A stretch of 64,000 nt of DNA, taken from the NCBI GenBank assembly GCA_029215795.1, contig JARDYH010000002.1, forward strand, positions 366,198,973 through 366,262,972. The letters run 5' to 3'. The notes below the pieces were generated by a model that did not search any database, was not told where the DNA came from, and worked only from the letters and a program-made list of their open reading frames with translations. Position numbers and translations under genes: made by a program. This DNA is from Anniella stebbinsi (taxonomy: Eukaryota; Chordata; Lepidosauria; Squamata; Anniellidae). Below are positions 9,449-20,152 of the stretch, one piece after another (the stretch's first letter is position 1; each line of letters opens with the position of its first letter).

Positions 9449-10502
9449 ATGGACGGAAAGGAGTCTCTAGCGGTGGTGACTTGCAAAGTGTGTGCAAAGT
9501 TCATGTTCCTGCCTGAGGTCAACATGGCGTACACCTGCAACGAGTGCAGCTGGTTGCACTATTGGAAGAAAAAGGGAGAGTACTGGAGCGGCGAGTGTCC
9601 ACCACCCTCCAAGGAATAAGAGAAGGTGAAGAGTTCCTAGAACGGTGGAAATGCAACAGCAAGTGGAAGCAGGAGTGGGGAATGCTGAGGCGAGGAAAGC
9701 CGAAGAAGAGGAAACTCCTTGAAAGAGGGTGACAGTGAGGAGCAGAAGAACTCAAAGACCCTCTGCACCAGTGGAACCACGAGAACTATGTAACCGCTCT
9801 CAGATGCTGGAGGATGACACTGGAGGACAGCCTGCAGAGGAAGAATTACAGGAGACCCTGTGCAACAGTTAACAAAGGGGCAGAAGGTCAGTCGAGCAGA
9901 GGCAACAATGCCACGGCCTACAACAAAAAGAAGAGAAGAGAAGTCGTTGTGGGAGATTCCCTGCTGTGGGAGATTGAAACCCAAGTATGTCACGAAGAAA
10001 GGAGTCTCTAGTGGTGGTGACCTGCAAAGTGTGTGCAATGTTTGTGTTCCTGTCTGAGGTCAACATGGCGTACTCCTGCTGTCTCCTTGGAGCACAGAAT
10101 AGAAATGTGGCTGAAGGGTTGCCAAAGCTTATCAAGCCCACTGACACATATCCTTTTCTTCTCATCCATGTGGGAACAAATGATACTGCCAAGTGGAGCT
10201 ATGAAGAAATGATGTCAGACTTTGAAGCTTTGGGAAGGAAACTCAAGAACTTTGGGGCTCCGAGAGTTTTCTCATCCATCTTTCCAGTTCTTGGAAGAGG
10301 AATAGAAAGAGAAAGAAAAATACTCCGGGTGAACAACTGGCTACAAAAGTGGTGCCGACGTGAGGGATTCGGATTCTGGGACCACGGGTTACGCTACATG
10401 GAAGATGGACTGCTGGCAAGGGACGGGTTGCACCTCACAAGGGCTGGGAAGAATGCGTTTGGCCACAGCATGAAGAACCTCATCAGGAGGGCTTTAAACT
10501 GA
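9449..10502 (+). pseudogene. CR1 ORF1 remnant: zinc finger, coiled coil, esterase
   Basis: CR1 ORF1 proteins bind RNA and many carry an SGNH/GDSL esterase domain. From 9449 the frame shows CKVC...CNEC, a zinc-knuckle-like cysteine pattern. One frame later comes LVALLEEKGRVLERR, a short coiled coil (about 9544-9660). Further on, GDSLL (near 9952) is esterase block I. HVGTND (near 10168) and DGLHLTRAGK (near 10420) are the later blocks with the catalytic Asp and His. The frame is broken several times. Between block I and the rest, about 100 bp repeating the ORF1 start (9985-10085 versus 9449-9550) is inserted, so the catalytic domain is split. The ORF ends with TGA at 10500-10502. Confidence 0.85.
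9985..10085 (+). repeat. Internal duplication of the CR1 ORF1 start
   Basis: AAGGAGTCTCTAGTGGTGGT...CAACATGGCGTACTCCTGC repeats 9456-9550 with few changes, in direct orientation about 530 bp apart. It sits inside the esterase region, where this sequence does not belong. Confidence 0.85.
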
Positions 10503-11810
10503 ATCCTATGGGGGCGGGAGACGTAAACTTAGAGGCAACAACGGATGAAGGCTTATGCACCATAACAGAGAGAACAGCTCCAACAGTGCCCCAAAACAGT
10601 GTTCACAACAATGTAGGAAAGAAGCCAGACTGCAAAGCACATATGGGGCTTCCATGTCTATATACTAATGCCCAGAGTATGGGAAGGAAACAGAATGAAC
10701 TTGAGCTCTTCATACATGAAGGCAAATACGACTTGAGAGGTATAACTGAAACTTGGTGGGGTGATGACTCCCATGACTGGAATATAGCAACTGAAGGATA
10801 TAACTTGTTCAAAATGAACAGAAGAAATAGAAAGGGAGGTGGAGTCACACTATATGTTAAAAATACTTATTCCTGCACAGAAATACAAGAGGATGAGCCT
10901 GGGAGCCTCATTGAGAGCATCTGGATTAAAATACATGGGGAAAGGAATAAAAGGAGCACCCAATCAAGGAGAAGATGAGGACAAAACTTTTGAGAAGCAA
11001 ATTGCCAGTTTTTCAAGGAAATCCGATGTAGTAGTAATGGGGGACTTCAATTACTCCGATATCTGTTGGGAGACAAATTCTGCCAAAAGTGGCCCCTCCA
11101 AGAAATTCCTAACGTGTGTGGCTGATAACTTTCTCCTACAGAAAGTAGAGGAAGGAACTAGAGGAACGGCGATCCTTGACTTGATGCTGACCAATAGGGA
11201 GGACTTAGTGGATACAGTGGCAGTTATGGGAACTCTGGGGGAAAGTGATCACGTCCTACTTGAGTTCTTGATTTTAAAGGATGCAAAAGCTGAATGTAGC
11301 CATACGTGTACTCTGGATTTCAGGAAAGCCGATTTTAATAAACTCAGAACTATGATAAGGAAGGTCCCATGGCAAGTGACCCTAATGAGAAAAGGAGTCC
11401 AAGATGGGTGGGAGCTTTTATAAAAGGAAATTTTAAAGGCACAATTACAAACAACCCCAACAAGGAAAAAAGATAGAAGACAACAGAAGAAACCAATGTG
11501 GCTCCATAAAAAGCTTAGAGATGACCTGAAAATAAAAAAGGATACACAGAGGAAGTGGAAAGAAAGCCAGGCTACAAAAGAAGAGTACAAACAAGTAGCA
11601 CAGAAGTGCCAGAATGGTATCAGGAAGGCTAAAGCTGAGAAGGAGCTGAGGCTAGCGAGGGATGCTAAAAGCAATAAAAAGGCTTTCTTCAGATACGTGA
11701 ATAGTAAAAGACAGAGGATAGAAAGGGTGGTTCAACTGCTTAATGAGGATGGCAAATTGGTAACAGATGACAAAGAAAAGGCCAAAGTCCTCAATTCCTA
11801 CTTTGGCTCA

Positions 11811-12165
11811 GGGTGCCTCTACAAGAGGCATTTAAAGCTCTTTCAAGGCACATTTTAAAAATTACCTCTACAAGAATGGAGCGCAAATTGGGCGTAGAGG
11901 CGCGTTATCTCCCCGATTATGCGCATTATCGAATGCGCGTTAAATCGCGAGTTTTATTTTGCTCCGTCCGTTAAAGCACATTTTGACTATGCGAACAAGC
12001 GCTTATGCGCATTAACTACTTGTAACGCGCATTTTGGACATCTGTTAATATGCTTCGCCGCCTCTTGTCACCTCTCGTGCAGAGGGATTAGGCGTAAATG
12101 CGCTTCTGCGATTATGCGCATAATCGCCTAACCAGGCGCAAAAGCGAATCCTTGTAGAGGGGACC
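11811..12165 (+). mobile_element. PIF/Harbinger-like MITE, copy E (best-preserved, 355 bp)
   Basis: The ends are GGGTGCCTCTACAAG and CTTGTAGAGGGGACC, 15-bp imperfect inverted repeats. TCA flanks both sides (11808-11810, 12166-12168), within the context C-TCA-G. Deleting the element plus one TCA restores the CR1 reading frame Y-F-G-S-V-F-S-Q-K. The 3-bp duplication inside a CTNAG palindrome and GG-starting ends fit PIF/Harbinger (Tourist-like) elements. It has no coding sequence. Confidence 0.88.
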
Positions 12166-13551
12166 TCAGTCTTCTCTCAAAAGCAGGTCTATGACCCCCT
12201 GGAAAAGTGAAGAACAAGCTGTCGGGGCAGGATTGCAGCTTGGGATTGATAAACAAATGGTCAGGGAACACTTAATTTCTTTGAACGAGTTCCAATCTCC
12301 AGGGCCCAACAAACTGCATCCTAGAGTAATAAAGGAGCTGGCAGAAGAACTCTCAGAACCACTGTCTATTATCTTTGCAAAATCATGGAAGATGAGTGAA
12401 GTGCCGGACGACTGGAGGAGGGCTAAAGTTATCCTTATCCTCAAAAAGGGCAAAAAGGAGGAACCTGGGAACTACAGACCAATCAGTCTGACATCCATCC
12501 CTGGGAAAATTTTGGAGCAGATTATAAAGAAGTCAATCTGTAAACACCTTGAAAACAATGCAGTGATTACTAGTAGTCAGCATGGATTTGTCAAGAACAA
12601 ATCCTGTCAGACGAATCTGAGCTCATGTTTTGATTGGGTAACCTCCCTTGTGGACTGTGGGAATGCTGTGGATATAGTATATCTTGACTTCAGCAAAGCT
12701 TTTGACAAAGTGCCCCATGACATTCTGACTCACAAACTAGTGAAAAGTGGGCTAGATGGAACAGCTATTAGGTGGATCCACAGTTGGCTACAGAATCGGA
12801 CTCAAAGAGTGCTTATCAATGGTACCTTTTCACACTGGGGGGAGGTAACGAGCGGGGTACTGCAGGGCTCAGTCCTGGGCCCAGTGCTCTTCAACATTTT
12901 TATTAATGATTTGGACAAGGAGGGCAGGAAATGCTTATCAAATTTGCAGGTGACACAAAATTGGGTGGGATTGCTAATACCTCGCAAGACAGAAACACAG
13001 TTCAAAGTGATCTTGATAGACTGGAGCGCTGGGCTGAAAACAACAGAATGAAATTTAATAGGGATAAATGGCAAGTTCTACACCTAGGAAAAAGAAACCA
13101 AATACACAGTTACAAGATGGGGGATACTTGGCTGAGCAATACAACAAGTGAGAAGGATTTTGGAATTGTTGTAGATCACAAGCTGAATATGAGCCAACAG
13201 TGTGATGTGGCTGCAAAAAAAGCAAATGTTATTTTGGGCTGCATTAATAGACATATAGCTTCCAAATCGCTCAAGGTACTGGCTCCCCTCCATTAGGCAC
13301 TGGTTAGGCCTCATCTTGAGTACTGTGTCCAGTTCTGGGCACCACATTTCAAGAAGGATGCAGACAAGTAGGAGCAGGTTCAGATGAGGGCAACGAGGAT
13401 GATCAGTGGCCTGGAAAAAAGCCCTATGAGGAGAGACTGAAAGAACTGGGCATGTTTAGCCTTGAGAAGAGAAGACTGAGGGGAGACATGATAGCACTCT
13501 TTGAAGACTTGAAAGGTTGTTACACAGAGGAGGGCCAGGATCTCTTCTTGG

Positions 13552-16500
13552 TAGGGGTGTGCACGGACCCCCCGGATCGGATCGGGACCCGGATCGGGAC
13601 CTCCAATTTTGTCCCGGACCGGTTCGGACAAAATCGGAGGCCCCCCGGACCGGATCGAGTCCGATCCCGACCCAAAAATCGTACATTTTTGGATCGGCCG
13701 CCATTTTTTTCCCCATAGACTTGCATTGCAATGCAAGTCTATGAGGAAAAAATGGCGGCGGGTGGGTAAGGGGGGGCCTAACTCCCTCCCCCCCCCGGGG
13801 CCATCCGCTGTGGACGGCCCCGGCAGGTAAACCCCCTCCCCCGCGCTCCCTACCCCCCCTGGGGCCGCCTGCTTCCATCCGCTGGCGCCCGCGGGCGCCA
13901 GCGGATAGAAGCGGACGGCTCCGGGGGGGGGGGTAAGCCCCCTTCCCCGCCACTTACCTTCTCGGCCCGTCCGGCGCCGGCGGCTACTACCAGCGGGCTC
14001 CGCGGCCTACTCTCGAGTAGCGCGCCGGGTGATGACATCACCCGGCGCGCCACCCTGGAGCAGGCCGCGGAGCCTGCTGGTAGTAGTAGGCGCCGGCGCC
14101 GGACGGGAGCCGCCGGGCCGGGCAGGTAAGGGCCCCCCTCCCCCCTCCGCGCGCCCCCTCCTCCCCTCCACGCACCCCCTCCTTACCTTCCCGGCCCGGT
14201 GGCTCCCGTCCGGCGCCGGCGCCTACTACTTCCAGCAGGCTCCGCGGCCTGCTCTAGAGTAGCGCGCCGGGTGATGACATCACCCGGCGCGCCATCCTAG
14301 AGCAGGCCGCGGAGCCTGCTGGGAGTAGTAGGCGCCGGCGCCGGACGGGAGCCGCCGGGCCGGGCAGGTAAGGGCCCCCCTCCCCCCTCCGCGCGCCCCC
14401 TCCTCCCCTCCACGCAACCCCTCCTTACCTTCCCGGCCCGGTGGCTCCCGTCCGGCGCCGGCGCCTACTACTTCCAGCAGGCTCCGCGGCCTGCTCTAGA
14501 GTAGCGCGCCGGGTGATGACATCACCCGGCGCGCCACCCTGGAGCAGGCCGCGGAGCCTGCTGGTAGTAGTAGGCGCCGGCGCCGGACGGGAGCCGCCGG
14601 GCCGGGCAGGTAAGGGCCCCCCTCCCCCCTCCCCCCTCCGCGCGCCCCCTCCTCCCCTCCACGCACCCCCTCCTTACCTTCCCGGCCCGGTGGCTCCCGT
14701 CCGGCGCCGGCGCCTACTACTTCCAGCAGGCTCCGCGGCCTGCTCTAGAGTAGCGCGCCGGGTGATGACATCACCCGGCGCGCCACCCTGGAGCAGGCCG
14801 CGGAGCCTGCTGTTAGTAGTAGGCGCCGGCGCCGGACGGGAGCCGCCGGGCCGGGCAGGTAAGGGCCCCCCTCCCCCCTCCCCCCTCCGCGCGCCCCCTC
14901 CTCCCCTCCACGCACCCCCTCCTTACCTTCCCGGCCCGGTGGCTCCCGTCCGGCGCTGGCGCCTACTACTTCCAGCAGGCTCCGCGGCCTGCTCTAGAGT
15001 AGCGCGCCGGGTGATGACATCACCCGGCGCGCCATCCTAGAGCAGGCCGCGGAGCCTGCTGGGAGTAGTAGGCGCCGGCGCCGGACGGGAGCCGCCGGGC
15101 CGGGCAGGTAAGGGCCCCCCTCCCCCCTCCGCGCGCCCCCTCCTCCCCTCCACGCACCCCCTCCTTACCTTCCCGGCCCGGTGGCTCCCGTCCGGCGCCG
15201 GCGCCTACTACTTCCAGCAGGCTCCGCGGCCTGCTCTAGAGTAGCGCGCCGGGTGATGACATCACCCGGCGCGCCATCCTAGAGCAGGCCGCGGAGCCTG
15301 CTGGTAGTAGTAGGCGCCGGCGCCGGACGGGAGCCGCCGGGCCGGGCAGGTAAGGGCCCCCCTCCCCCCTCCGCGCGCCCCCTCCTCCCGTCCACGCACC
15401 CCCTCCTTACCTTCCCGGCCCGGTGGCTCCCGTCCGGCGCCGGCGCCTACTACTTCCAGCAGGCTCCGCGGCCTGCTCTAGAGTAGCGCGCCGGGTGATG
15501 ACATCACCCGGCGCGCCACCCTGGAGCAGGCCGCGGAGCCTGCTGGTAGTAGTAGGCGCCGGCGCCGGACGGGAGCCGCCGGGCCGGGCAGGTAAGGGCC
15601 CCCCTCCCCCCTCCCCCCTCCGCGCGCCCCCTCCTCCCCTCCACGCACCCCCTCCTTACCTTCCCGGCCCGGTGGCTCCCGTCCGGCGCCGGCGCCTACT
15701 ACTTCCAGCAGGCTCCGCGGCCTGCTCTAGAGTAGCGCGCCGGGTGATGACAACACCCGGCGCGCCACCCTGGAGCAGGCCGCGGAGCCTGCTGGTAGTA
15801 GTAGGCGCCGGCGCCGGACGGGAGCCGCCGGGCCGGGCAGGTAAGGGCCCCCCTCCCCCCTCCCCCCTCCGCGCGCCCCCTCCTCCCCTCCACGCACCCC
15901 CTCCTTACCTTCCCGGCCCGGTGGCTCCCGTCCGGCGCCGGCGCCTACTACTTCCAGCAGGCTCCGCGGCCTGCTCTAGAGTAGCGCGCCGGGTGATGAC
16001 ATCACCCGGCGCGCCATCCTAGAGCAGGCCGCGGAGCCTGCTGGGAGTAGTAGGCGCCGGCGCCGGACGGGAGCCGCCGGGCCGGAAAGGTAAGGGCCCC
16101 CCTCCCCCCTCCCCCTCCTCCCCTCCACGCACCCCCTCCTTACCTTCCCGGCCCGGTGGCTCCCGTCCGGCGCCGGCGCCTACTACTACCAGCAGGCTCC
16201 GCGGCCTGCTCTAGAGTAGCGCGCCGGGTGATGACATCACCCGGCGCGCCACCCTAGAGCAGGCCGCGGAGCCTGCTAGTAGTAGTAGGCGCCGGCGCCG
16301 GACGGGAGCCACCGGGCCGAGAAGGTAAGTGCCCTCCTCCTCCCCCCCCCCGCTGTCCACTTTCATCGGCGGGTGCCCGCTGGCGCCCGCCAATGGAAGC
16401 GGCGGTGGGCGCCAGTGGGCGCCCGCCGATCCGCCGATCCGCCGAACCGGTTCGGAGCTTTTTCGGACCGGTTCGGATTGGATCGGCCGATCCAGCTGCG

Positions 16501-16584
16501 GGATCGGAAATCGGATAATTTATCCGATTTCCCACTGGACCGGACTCGGATCGTGGATCGGGTCCGATCCAGTGCACATCCCTA
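13552..16584 (-). mobile_element. hAT non-autonomous element 2 with palindrome array (3.0 kb)
   Basis: The ends TAGGGGTGTGCAC and GTGCACATCCCTA are flanked by the perfect 8-bp duplication CTTCTTGG (13544-13551, 16585-16592). It sits inside the CR1 ORF2 C-terminal region. Its terminal several hundred bases are nearly identical, in reverse orientation, to those of the element at 4550-6357. These include the GGATCGG-rich ends, the ATGGCGG and GACTTGCATTGCAATGC palindrome, and the CCGCTGGCGCCCGCGGGC zone. No transposase is encoded. The central array has 10 palindromic units instead of 5. Confidence 0.92.
13970..16320. repeat. Tandem array of 10 GC-rich palindromes inside hAT element 2
   Basis: Centres GATGACATCA (one is GATGACAACA) start at 14031, 14273, 14515, 14764, 15013, 15255, 15497, 15746, 15995 and 16230. 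Spacing is therefore 242, 242, 249, 249, 242, 242, 249, 249 and 235. The 7-bp steps come from an extra CCCCCCT in the pyrimidine spacer. The arms differ consistently: the left arm has CTAGAGTAGCGCGCC and the right arm reads CAGGGTGGCGCGCC or CTAGGATGGCGCGCC when inverted. Frames of about 200 codons through the array are compositional by-products. Confidence 0.93.
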
Positions 16585-16830
16585 CTTCTTGGTCATCCCA
16601 GAGTTCAAGACACGGAATAATGGGCTCAAGTTTCAGGAAACCTGATATCAGGAAAAATTTAGAGCAGTAAGACAATGGAGCCAATTACCTAGGGACGCTG
16701 TGGGCTCTCCCACACTAGAGGCCTTTAAGATGCATCTGGACAGCAGTCTGTCAGGGATGCTTTAGAACAGGGGGTTGGACTTGATGGCCTTATAGGCCCC
16801 TTCCAACTCTACTATTCTATGGTTCTTGAT

Positions 16831-18262
16831 TGGGCAGTTAATACCCCTTCACTTTACAAAAGAGCTGCTCCTGGTGGAGATGAAAGCTGCTAGAACTGGT
16901 TTGTGGTTATAGATCAACTATTGGACTCTTCTTGGGGTCGTGGCAATTGGGACTGTCATGATTAGCTCCTGCACTGGTGGCTAGGATGGGATGGGGTGGT
17001 GGGGCTGTTCCTCCATGGCCATCAGCGAGGATTTTCTGGAATTGCCACCTTTTTCTAAATGAAGAGCTCCTGTGCCTTTAACAGCTGTGCATAGAAACTT
17101 AAAAGACAAGTCATTCCCCATCACTCCATTTGGGCAAATGTACAATTGATGCCTGGAGCCCTTTCCTTTCAGAAAGAACAATGCAGCAACCGAGGCCTGG
17201 ATTGGAATGTCCCTTCCAAGGGAAAGGAAATCTCCCCAACATGGACCATGGAGGCTCCTTAGCAGCCTGGACAACACCTGGACGAGGGAGGCTAGGAGCA
17301 TTGCTGCTTCTAGAGGACCGTCCTGGCTGGCCACCTGGGTTGCCAAACGGGTGCGTGGGGGGCAGGTGATCTGTCCCAGGAGGGCATGCGCTCATCTCTC
17401 ACCCTCCTGGACGTCAAGGGGGCTTCCGGTGGGAACAGTGTTTTGAGCAGACACACACACACACAAAACCCCTCCCTCTCTGCTCTTTTCCCAAAGGGAA
17501 AATCAAGCAAAAGAGAGGCTTCTGAGGGTTCCCCACAGCTGGCCCTGCCATTCCCACAGAGGCAGGCCCACCCACCCCAGCCCCTTGCCCCAGAGAGAGC
17601 ACCCATCCCTTGCATCGCTTCTATGATCCTCTGTCCACCCTGACTATTGCCCTCTGTAGCTCAACCCAGGAAAGCATTCAAGATGGAGGGTGTGGTAAAG
17701 AAGGGGGTCCGATGCAACAGCCTCCCTACACAGTCATTGGCCCTGGGCAGCAGCTCCCCCACGCCAGGGGCTGGCCAGAAACGAAGCCCAAAGGATGGGG
17801 GTAAAGACTCCTAATTCCTTGCCCTAATTCCTTCCTCCACGCAGGGTTGGTACCTTTATGGGCACAGGTGGTGATGGGGCTGTACAACAATGAACAGAGA
17901 GCAGAGCCCCACTGGGATGGCACTATAGGGAAGAGAAGAGCTAAGAAATGGGCAGGAAAGACGAGGCAGGGAAAAGTCGGCGCTCAACAAAAGCAGTCAA
18001 GGGTCAGCAACCTGCCACATCGAAGGGAAGGCTGGAGGAGACGGCTCGTCCTGGAAGCTGCTGCTGAGCATATATACCCAGTAAGAAGGGGAGAACCAGA
18101 GCCTTGAAATATTTAGGAGGCTGCTAGAAAGCCGAAGGAGAAGGTTTAGCTGGAGACCAGCCAGAGGGCCTGGCTACGTGGGAGTGTGGTTGGGCCCAGA
18201 GAGGAAAGGGGGGAGGATGCCTCCTCCTCTGAGCAAGAATTGTGGAACCCCCTCCTCATCGA
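16831..18262. other. No gene or repeat recognised
   Basis: Overlapping short frames on both strands show no known domain. There is a short CA run at 17451-17464. I see no terminal repeats or duplicated blocks. Confidence 0.4.
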
Positions 18263-18269
18263 GAGTATT

Positions 18270-18281
18270 TCAACAACGATG

Positions 18282-18326
<45 letters not shown>

Positions 18327-18327
18327 G
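18270..18327. repeat. (CAA)n microsatellite
   Basis: An imperfect start (AACAACGATGAC) is followed by about 16 uniform CAA units. A short CA run follows at 18380-18402. Confidence 0.95.
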
Positions 18328-18879
18328 AAGACAGATATTTTGTGAAGGTAGCTAACAGCAATTGCTATGAAAACAAGACAACACACACGCACACACACAC
18401 AGAGAGACGGAGAAAAGGGGGGAAAGCATAAAAATACCCTAACCCTATACAGATAGATGGAAAGCATGCCTAGACAAGGTCATCTTAAGCAGGTGTCAGG
18501 AAGTAAAGAGGGAACGGGCCAGTCGAGCCTCCCCACATCACGTGTTCCTTTGTTAGCTAAGGCGAGCAGGGAGGGAAGCGATGCTTGGGATGAGCCCTAG
18601 ACTGTTTCCAGGCATGCCTCCCACCCCCTCTTCCATTGGAGAAACATTTGGAGGCGCTGTTGGGCCAGTGGCGTAGGAGGCAGAGCCGACTCTCTCTAAA
18701 CTCCAGGTCTCACCGGCAGAACAGTGTGACCCTAACTAGCCTCACAGAGCCACTGCATAGAGGAGTGATCAAACCAAGACTGGCAAAGCGGCTTTCAAGT
18801 TACAAATATTATATTTTAAAATATTATTAACAAGCATTTTGCTTCTTCACATGTACTTTCTCAGAGCTAGAAATCAAGA

Positions 18880-18996
18880 TCAAGAGGCAGCTGGGCAGCC
18901 ATCTGTCAGGGATGCTTTAAGGTGAATTCCTGCACAGTGCAGGAAGTTGGACTCGACGCCTTAGAGGCCCCTTCCAACTCTACCATTCTGTGCTTG
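18880..18996 (+). repeat. CR1 3' end fragment
   Basis: It contains GAGGCAGCTGGGCAGCCATC, CAGGGATGCTTTAAGGTG and CTTCCAACTCTACCATTCTG, the C-terminal codons and short 3' UTR of CR1 ORF2 seen also at 16730-16830. It is 5'-truncated as usual. Confidence 0.8.
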
Positions 18997-19936
18997 TATG
19001 AGCATCTTGCAATTCTTTAGTGCTAAGGATCTGGCACCGCCCAAACCCCACATGAAACCTGTACTTTGCTCAAAGTGTCAAAAGCAGAAAAACCAAGACT
19101 AAAGCCTGCCCCCCCTCATGCCAGCACATCCCCCCTCCCCACCGCTCATTACTCAGCATCATCAAGAAGCAGCTGCCCTAAGCAATTCTTCCAAATGCAC
19201 CAGATGTCCAAGGGTCCATTATTTCAATCTAATCCCAGGCCCTCAATCTCTACCCTGATTAAATTACTCTGACGGGGTAGAGCTGGGATTATCAGCAAGT
19301 TGAATAGCCAGCTGCAATGCTTGATCTAGATAAACCAGCACTAACGGAGCACGCAACGCAGGATTCTACTTTGCTACCATGCTCGTGGGCATGCTGGCAA
19401 AGTGGAGTCACATTGCAACACATTGCAAGGGACATGGGCTGGCGTTCACATACCCTCTTCACCTAGTAGAAATCTGTCCAGTCTGAATGAGCGAAGGCCA
19501 CACTCTGCATGAACTGGCTTGCCCAATCCCAAATCCCTCCTACACTTGTCCCTAGGCCTGGGCAGGGGAATCTGTGGGGCAGACTCATCTCAGACGGCGA
19601 ACCCAGACCCACCAGTGTGCCATGAGAAATAAACCAGCGTGCCTGCTGTAAGCCCAAAGTTCTAGGTTTGCCCACATGGTGAAGATTATTTTCTTTGAGC
19701 CATGGCTCGACTCTGGTGTCTGCTGCCCTGTCTCTTGCAGCGGTGGAGTGGGTGGGGAAAGGTGAGATAATTCTTTTAATATTGTATATCTGGATATTTT
19801 CAGACACTTTGGGAAGTATGTTGTAGTGGAACGACAGGCTAGATGTCTTCTGAATATATAATGAATAAACATAGCCCCACACAGGGAAAGGGCTACCTAC
19901 TGTTTGATTCACTGCTCCGGATTTGATTACTCCTAT
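18997..19936. other. No gene recognised
   Basis: Plain sequence. A short imperfect hairpin (TTTGCTACCATGC / GCATGCTGGCAAA) lies near 19370-19403. No domain-bearing frame is present. Confidence 0.4.
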
Positions 19937-19982
19937 TTATTTATTTATTTATTTATTTAAAACATTTCTATAGCAGGAGCTA
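19937..19982 (-). repeat. LINE tail (TTTA)n, antisense
   Basis: A TTTA tetranucleotide run is followed by AAAACATTTCTATA, a typical antisense L2 tail start, and then by a hAT fold-back monomer. Confidence 0.5.
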
Positions 19983-20152
19983 TAGTGACCAGATACAAAA
20001 GAGGGCAGGGCTCCTGCAGCTTTAAATGTTGTGATGAAGAGGAAATTTCTCCAGGTGCTGCCTGCATATAAAGGACACCTGCTGAAATCGCCTTTTCTGC
20101 ACAACTGTGAAAGATACAGGAGCCCTGTCCTCCTTTCCATATGGTCACCCTA
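19983..20152. mobile_element. hAT-like MITE, 'TAGGGTGACCA' family, single-unit copy
   Basis: The ends TAGTGACCAGATAC and the inverse of TAGGGTGACCATATGG bracket a core with GCAGGGCTCCTGCA and CAGGAGCCCTGTCC. It is homologous to one arm of the dimers at 31826, 44475 and 56396. No 8-bp duplication is readable here, which suggests erosion or an internal break. Confidence 0.65.

Larger units (their letters stand above)
10508..16765 (+). pseudogene. CR1 ORF2 remnant: endonuclease and reverse transcriptase, interrupted
   Basis: ORF2 of CR1 encodes an APE-type endonuclease and a reverse transcriptase that copy the LINE into DNA. Endonuclease signatures are visible in order: YTNAQS, ITETWW, MGDFN and SDH (10660-11260). 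After a linker (KKAFFRYVNSK) the MITE cuts in after YFGS at 11810 and translation resumes as VFSQK at 12169. Reverse-transcriptase motifs follow: [22 protein letters not shown] and [21 protein letters not shown] frameshift comes next, then FAGDTKLGG, where the usual second catalytic aspartate pair is Gly-Asp (12949-12954). The C-terminal part runs to 13551, resumes at 16593 after the hAT and ends SGML-stop at 16765. It cannot encode an active enzyme. Confidence 0.9.
9060..16830 (+). mobile_element. Nearly full-length CR1 LINE, split by a MITE and a hAT element
   Basis: The order is 5' UTR (about 9060-9448), ORF1 remains (9449-10502), ORF2 remains (10508-16765) and a short 3' UTR to about 16830 ending near CTATTCTATGGTTCT, the CR1-type tandem ATTCTATG end. 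Insertions at 11811-12165 and 13552-16584 interrupt it. Both have clean target duplications, so their removal gives a continuous CR1. Without the insertions it is about 4.4 kb, near full CR1 length. It is dead: it has frameshifts, stops and a changed reverse-transcriptase active site. Confidence 0.9.

Noticed and set aside
10987..11423. A separate host gene for the frames containing endonuclease motifs
   Set aside because: They are consecutive, frameshifted pieces of CR1 ORF2 in the expected order.
11811..12165. A 5-bp target duplication (CTCAG, CTTAG) for the MITE family, which would point to another superfamily
   Set aside because: Placing the boundary so that only TNA is duplicated gives symmetric GG-starting 15-bp ends and fits copies A, E, F and G. 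The flanking C and G then belong to the target preference and the element ends.
14441..16022. Two open frames of 199 codons through the palindrome array, rich in Pro, Arg and Ala
   Set aside because: They repeat with the array period, occur in elements on both strands and follow from GC-rich sequence with few stop codons. No domain or codon constraint is visible.
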